Assembly: GCA_022266195.1 (NCBI GenBank) | Contig: WHVY01000002.1 | Coordinates: forward strand, 201,001 to 265,000 | Reading direction: 5' to 3' | Length of the DNA: 64,000 nucleotides | Source of the DNA: Tetranychus cinnabarinus | Lineage: Eukaryota > Arthropoda > Arachnida > Trombidiformes > Tetranychidae | Shown: one piece after another, positions 58,597-64,000 of the stretch | Position numbering within the stretch: position 1 is the first letter of the stretch | How the letters are laid out: every line of letters begins with the position of its first letter | Position numbers and translations under genes: made by a program | The notes under the pieces: model-generated | What the model was told of the DNA's origin: nothing | Databases searched by the model: none | Seen by the model: only the letters and a program-made list of their open reading frames with translations

Positions 58597-58889
58597 TGTG
58601 AGTGAATCGCGATAGTCGGTTTGCAGCTACGTTAGTAGCGAACGACTGGAGCCAGTCGGTTTAGGTTAATACACTTTAATATATAATCAATAGGTATTTA
58701 CAATAGGTGAAGTGGAGAGTTAGGGTAAAGGAGATAGACTGGTTAATGTGCCATTGATGGCTACTCTATTTATATGTATGGGTTACGCCATCAATGGCTA
58801 ATCTAGAAAGTACTAGAAGGTGAATCAAAGGACGTAGTGATTGCACCATTGCCTTGACTATCTAACCGACAAGTCAAGGTTATCTAACA
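58597..58889 (-). repeat. 5' LTR of the Copia element
   Basis: 293 bp, same sequence as 54311-54603. On the minus strand it starts TGTTAGATAACC and ends CACTCACA, the TG...CA form. The promoter should lie here for minus-strand transcription. Confidence 0.97.
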
Positions 58890-58894
58890 GTTCC

Positions 58895-61800
58895 ATCATG
58901 ACAATTAAATGTGGTTGAGTGTAACTGCATCCATGAAAATTTGCCGCATTTTCGATTTTGTCAACATGTTCGTTAGTTACGTACGTTCAAAAGTTGAATG
59001 ACGCTCAGTATTGTTTCTAACGATTTGGGTCAAATTGCTGAACTTCTTTGGTTAAATTTAAATATCAAACTTATTGAGTGAAAGAAATATCGAGTAATGG
59101 CAAAATGGTTTATTTCAATGAATTAAACTGGTTCTCATGTATCAACAAGAAACCAAAACAGGTCTCCTTAAGCAAATTCAATGAAAAAAAGTAATCAAAG
59201 TTTTTATTAGAATTAGTTTTGGTGACAAAACGAAGAAAATATTGAAAGCAAATTGGCATTCACTTAAGTCAACTCTAACTTTAGCACATTTCGCGAAATT
59301 ACTTACGAGGTTACTCTTTCCAGTATATTTGAAGTCGTTATCGACAAAGAAAAAACCATCTAGCTTAAAGTATCCTTTTGCATCGCGTCTAGGGGAGTTC
59401 TCTGATTTTCACCTGAGTAATTTTATCTCCTTCTTCAAGAGTAAAGATTAGTCCAAGTCCATTATCGTGAATGGCTTCTGTTTTTACACCGAGTAAATGT
59501 TTTAAGTCTCATCAAAAGGTTCTTTCCAGAGGCCGTAATTTGTAAACGTAATTGATTAGATGAGAAACAGAAGGAAATTGAAACTAATCGAAACCAACCT
59601 CACTGAAGGTTGGACTGATCACTTGACTTTTGGATTTATTTAATATACCAATGCAACGTTATTGTAACGGGTATATTGCAACGGTTTCAATGTTCAACAC
59701 TTGGAACTGTTTCGTTATTTAAAGTATTAGGCCAGTTTTTGTTTTACAATAAAACTAACTTTTAAAATTCTATTTAGGATGAAATAATTGACAAAATGTG
59801 AGTACAAAATGTTGTTGCATTGGAATCAGTCGAAGAAATAAACTTGATCTTCCACTTTTTGGGCTAATGTTGGTCAACTCTTTAAAATGCTCATGTTAAT
59901 CTTTACCGATTTTGAAAGAAAAATAAGTTATTAAATTAAAACTGAGATCTCTAAACTTTTTAATAAACAATCAACAACTAACACCAACTGAACAAACTTT
60001 GATTAAATTGTCATGAGACATTAATCGATTTAAATTCTTCATTTATACGTGAATAAACAATTAGTTCATTGACAGCTATTAAATCGAAAGTATTATGTAA
60101 AATGAAATAGAAGCTCAGTCTATTTAATCACTTGAATTGCGTTCAAATTGACTATTGAGTCTGGAAATTATTCATTCTGGTACATTCGTCGAGGTCTGCA
60201 TACAAATTGAACGTGTAGACAAATTATTTGAAATTTCAATGAAAATATGTTGAACAAAAATTAGGTTTATGCGACTGCGAATCGAGTATTAAAAAAACGT
60301 TTATTTTGGATCATCTTTTCTTCCTCAATCTACACTTTACAAACTCAACTAGAAGCTGATTCCTGAGTGAAAAGCAAAAAATTTGGATAACAACCGAGAT
60401 TTTGCTATTATTAGTTGATCGCGCATCTTTCAGGATGTTGATGATAAAGATTTGGTTTAGGATGCTGCTCGTGGTGATGATGAACAAGATGAAGAGGAAG
60501 ATGAAGAAGGAGAAAGAGAGAAGCGAAAAAGGGCAAGAAATACTCATCTTGTCTTCCATTTCTCCCATTTCCATCACAATCAAACAACTCAAATTAGTTC
60601 CTAATCTATGTAAAAAGACGACTCTGGAATACTCATGTTAATGACATGGGCTTTATTTGTGAATGTAAGTCTCTGAATCCTGTTCCAATCGAAAATTAAT
60701 TACCTTTTCTTGATTCCTTTCAGTCCTTTAACTGTTAGCCTTAAACTTAAATCTTACCAGTTACCTGTTAATCCCTTAAACTGATAAAAATTTCAATTTT
60801 CAATATTTTTGTTCATCAATGAAACTCAAAAAGGTTTATCTAGTGGCCAGATTATGTGATTGTATTAACAGTTAATCAACAGGTTATCAACGAAAAACAA
60901 AAGCTAAATCGGAGTTTACAGTTTAACTATTAAAGTCTATCTACGAACAATTAAACAGGTTGTTACTTCAATCTGCAATTGGAAATATGATCCATTTTAA
61001 TGCTCAATTGACTCGACAGTAAATTGTAAGTAGTTCTCATACTAATCAACTTTTAAATGATAGATGATAAAAGACTAACCTTAATTTATTTTTGCCAAGC
61101 TTGAGTCTTGTTTTGGCAATTTTTGTCTAATAATTTTGATTAACCTTTAATACCAATACTAATGATGAAAGAATTAGCTGAGGGATTCAACAGCAATTAT
61201 TTACTTGATTTTTGGTTCACCTGATTAGCGAGATTCTTGGTATTCTTGGTGCGAGAATCTGATTTCTGGTTAACAGTTTTGGGTTTGATTTAGACTATTT
61301 AAAACATAACTTGGTGAGCTTAATATTTTAAAGAAATGACAATTGAGGAAAGAAACAAAACCCTTTCTCATCAAGTTGGCAATTATTTTTAGCAGCAACA
61401 AGTGAAATTCAAGATTCAGCAGAAACATCATATCGCATCCTTAGACTGGTTTCACTGTTTAGATGTAAGGATAACCTTAAAAATGTGTCACCAATTAATT
61501 AATCATAAACTGCGTTGGTTGATTATCCTTCATCATTTCCTAAACCATCTTCGAGTATTTTAAGTTGATAGGTTTATGGAAGACACTAGAACTGAATAAT
61601 AGATCAATTTCAATTTGATAGTAATTGAAATGTTATATTAGCCGAATAACGTTGATATGATTTACTTTCATTGAGAAAAGTCTGAAATAGCAATTTTCAA
61701 CTTTTACAGTTTTCTTTTTTAATGACAGGGGCAACTGATAATTCAGTTAAATCAGCTGTAATTTGGTGAAATGAAACATTCAACTGGACGTTAACTGGTT

Positions 61801-62416
61801 AAGTCAAGTTAAAACCATTTAACGAAACAGTAAATTTCTGGAAAAAAACAAAAATCAATTTACGATTGCTGGTTTAAAATAAACAGTCAGTAAAATGTAA
61901 ATTGCATGTGTTAACGATCCATGATTTATTTGCCATGTTAGTATTAGATGTCAGTAATAGATGATAACTTGATTACTGCATTACACATTTGTACTTGACA
62001 AAAATATAAACACACCTTAATTGCTTTGTTTCAATTTTCATATTTTCGGTCAATTAAAAGGCATTAAATTGGCTTTTCTTTCGGTATAATCTTGTGTAAT
62101 TGAGTAAGGCCCTTATGATTGGTAAATTATTAATAAATTGAAAAGTAAATTGACGAATTGAATTGATTCAAATCATATTCAAATACAAAAGATGTTGGCT
62201 ATTTTCGCACCTTTGGATTTTTCAGCTTATCTCTATAAATACACTTCAGTATAAGAAATAGTGTAATTATAAAACTGTCCATCAAAGAGTCCAGGAGAAA
62301 GTGAATATTGTCCATTCAGAATTTTTATTCAAACTCTTCAGTACTAGTTATTTGAGTTAATGGCGAAAGACATAAAGAATTGAAAAGTAATCATCCTTAT
62401 CAGATACCATCAAATC
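58895..62416. other. Intergenic or intronic, nothing recognised
   Basis: 3.5 kb of AT-rich DNA. A purine-rich GAT/GAA tract lies at about 60430-60540 and gives shadow open frames on both strands. I see no exon, RNA gene or repeat I can defend. Confidence 0.6.
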
Positions 62417-63130
62417 CTAAACCAAATTAATGTCACTCATATAATTATTCCGATTTGTTATGGTTTGTTTTGATATTGTCACGATTGGTTTCTCAATCTC
62501 TTGTACATTTACGTCCTCTTTTGTTAACTTGAAACCACTGGTTAGCTGTGATTCCTCGCTTGGTTTATCAGGAATCGATGATTTTTTCAGAGTTATTGAA
62601 GTAGTCTCAATTTCTTCAGGAACTGAAATAGGTGCTTTTAGTTGAACAGAAGTAACTTCCTCGGGTTGACTTTTCTGTTCTTCCTTTTTCGGTAACTTGA
62701 TTGACTCAACATGTACTGGAGTTTCATGCTCTTTTTGAGGTACAATAGATACTTCTACAGGTGATTCTTGTTCTTTTGACGGTTTTCTAAGTTTTATCGT
62801 ATCTATAGTTTCTATCTCTGGAATAGTTAATTCAACTGATTCGATTTTTACCTCATCTTTTGGTTTTTCTTTGGATGAAGTTGGTTGTTCCTCCCAAACA
62901 TTAACTTCTCGTTTTATCAGTGATTGTTTACGATCAGGTATTTCGATGGTCACAATGTGAGTAGCCTCGTCTAGAGTTTCAGGAACATTAAAGACAATTG
63001 GTTTTCCAGTTGTCTCAATGGACACTGATTCGATAATTTCTTGTTTCTTTTTGATTTCCTTCAGACTAGTTTCAATAGGATTTCCCGAATCTTTTAATCT
63101 TTTGACTGAACAAACGAATGAAGTTTGCAA
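62417..63130 (-). pseudogene. PEVK/titin-like Glu-Lys-Val-Pro-rich frame, upstream end broken
   Basis: About 237 codons on the minus strand, rich in Glu, Lys, Ile, Val, Pro, with loose repeats of about 25-30 residues (ESVELTIPEIETIDTIKLRK, VESIKLPKKEE, TSVQLKAPISVPEEIETTSI). This resembles the elastic or linker regions of titin/sallimus-type muscle proteins, but low-complexity similarity proves little. The frame has no ATG and is closed upstream by a stop. Protein-like sequence continues upstream in other frames: MKEKWMIDVEFNLANEVVDL (about 63195-63130) and YITQEVDRLRKALEFLNDSD (about 63275-63205). That pattern fits a decayed copy with frameshifts. It could instead be a terminal exon with unrecognised splice sites. 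Confidence 0.4.
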
Positions 63131-64000
63131 GGGATTTTCAAATCGACAACTTCATTTGCTAGATTGAACTCAACGTCTATCATCCATTTTTCTTTCATGA
63201 AGAATGATCATCAGAATCATTGAGAAACTCCAAAGCTTTCCTTAATCTGTCTACTTCCTGAGTAATATACATTGACCTTAGTTATTCGAATCAATGATTT
63301 TTCTCGTGGAAATTTCTCGACCCATCATGTAAAAAAATCTCTAAAGGAAAATAAGCTTCTGCTGGCAAATTTCAATACTAACAAAATGTCTGTTGCTCTT
63401 ATAAATCAGAGTTTATGTATCATTACATGGATAAACTCAACCTCGTACCATTGCCGTCATCCATTAATAATCGTGAAGGCTTAGCTCATCATGATTCATG
63501 ACAATAAAATTGAAACAAACAATGCGGTCTGTTATGTTTTAGTTTAGCATTTTATATTGAAAAATGAGCATTTAGAAAGATAGTAAACTAATCATATTAT
63601 AGTTAATCTAAAATTGAAACTATGAGGTACAACAACGCAGGTATCATGAAATCCTAATAAATCACCATAAATTCAATTTAACAGTTGAGTAAAAGTGATA
63701 ATTGATTTGTTGACGATAAGAAACCAATGCTTTCAGAATGAATAAAATAGTCAAAACAAGTCAATATTTTTGTCCAACCAGATTGAAGCATTTGACATAA
63801 AGCGATATTTTAAAATCTCGTCTGACAATAAAGTCTTAGTCATATTTACCTGATTATTGCGTCTTTTTGTAGTTTTTTTCAGCCGATAAACCTAAAACCT
63901 TTAGCTAATAGCTAATGTTGCCAAAAAATAGATAACCAAAACTTGATGTTCAATGTTTTTTGAACAGCTTTAACCGTTTTTTGCTACATTTCATGTAAAC
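63131..64000. other. Right end of window, no intact gene
   Basis: Besides the out-of-frame coding-like pieces at 63130-63275, nothing is supported. Confidence 0.5.

Larger units (their letters stand above)
54306..58894 (-). mobile_element. Full-length Copia-type LTR retrotransposon
   Basis: The element occupies 54311-58889 (4,579 bp) with 5-bp target duplications GTTCC at 54306-54310 and 58890-58894. Both LTRs are 293 bp, start TG and end CA, and look identical. The element is transcribed on the minus strand, so the right LTR is the 5' LTR. A primer-binding site directly follows it and a short purine stretch (GAGCGGGCG) abuts the left LTR. One uninterrupted Gag-Pol frame fills the interior. 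Domain order protease-integrase-RT-RNase H defines Copia (Ty1/copia). The intact frame and matching LTRs indicate a recent insertion that may still be competent; that is inference. Confidence 0.97.

Noticed and set aside
60311..60641. Opposed open frames around a purine-rich tract
   Set aside because: Both are readings of a GAT/GAA simple-sequence tract.
1..64000. CRISPR arrays, bacterial operons or phage genes
   Set aside because: No regularly spaced repeats or prokaryotic gene organisation; the DNA is clearly eukaryotic with spliced genes.

Overview
The window is AT-rich animal nuclear DNA with intron-containing genes, GT-AG splice sites, a eukaryotic tRNA and intronic snoRNAs. Gene content (PDS5, RPL4, ILVBL/HACL2, KAT8/MOF, NF-YB, DZIP1, USP2-like, SLC7A4-like, ELOVL) is metazoan. 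The many short introns and compact spacing in the left half suggest an arthropod, most plausibly an acariform mite. The species is an inference, not something I can prove from the sequence.

Layout. 1-3762: no gene recognised, low-complexity purine/pyrimidine tracts and a cluster of GCGTG motifs, probably upstream or intronic DNA of the next gene. 3763-5277 (+): terminal exon of a gene with the end of a TBC Rab-GAP domain. 6011-12996 (-): PDS5 cohesin regulator in 12 coding exons, with a separate intronless gene nested in one intron on the same strand. 14393-16343 (+): RPL4, whose introns hold two U18-type C/D snoRNAs and a third candidate. 18174-20051 (+): ILVBL. 20.0-21.6 kb: a mosaic of duplicated fragments of nearby genes, a dispersed repeat and a frameshifted pseudogene. 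21924-22003 (+): tRNA-Leu(UAG). 22636-24207 (+): KAT8/MOF. 25750-26381 (-): NF-YB, head-to-head with DZIP1 (27030-29416, +). 29980-30849: an inverted repeat with 393-bp arms that look identical. 31594-40974 (+): USP2-like deubiquitinase in 11 coding exons with a 4.6-kb intron. 43289-44960: a second, larger inverted repeat (arms about 745 bp). 46814-50775 (+): SLC7A4-like transporter, convergent with a single-exon ELOVL6-type elongase (51279-52073, -). 52.26-52.41 kb: small element with 24-bp inverted termini. 54311-58889: full-length Copia-type LTR retrotransposon with LTRs that look identical and a 5-bp target duplication. 58.9-64 kb: mostly empty, with one PEVK-like reading frame that appears broken upstream.

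Most single-copy genes are housekeeping: chromatin cohesion and acetylation (PDS5, KAT8), transcription (NF-YB), translation (RPL4, snoRNAs, tRNA), fatty-acid metabolism (ILVBL, ELOVL), ubiquitin removal (USP2-like), amino-acid transport and cilium biology (DZIP1). They do not form one pathway. The unusual content is structural: the two large inverted repeats, the young LTR element, the nested gene, the snoRNA-host relationship, and the local duplication mosaic. Exon coordinates were derived by hand from splice consensus and reading-phase agreement; I ran no alignment or search.
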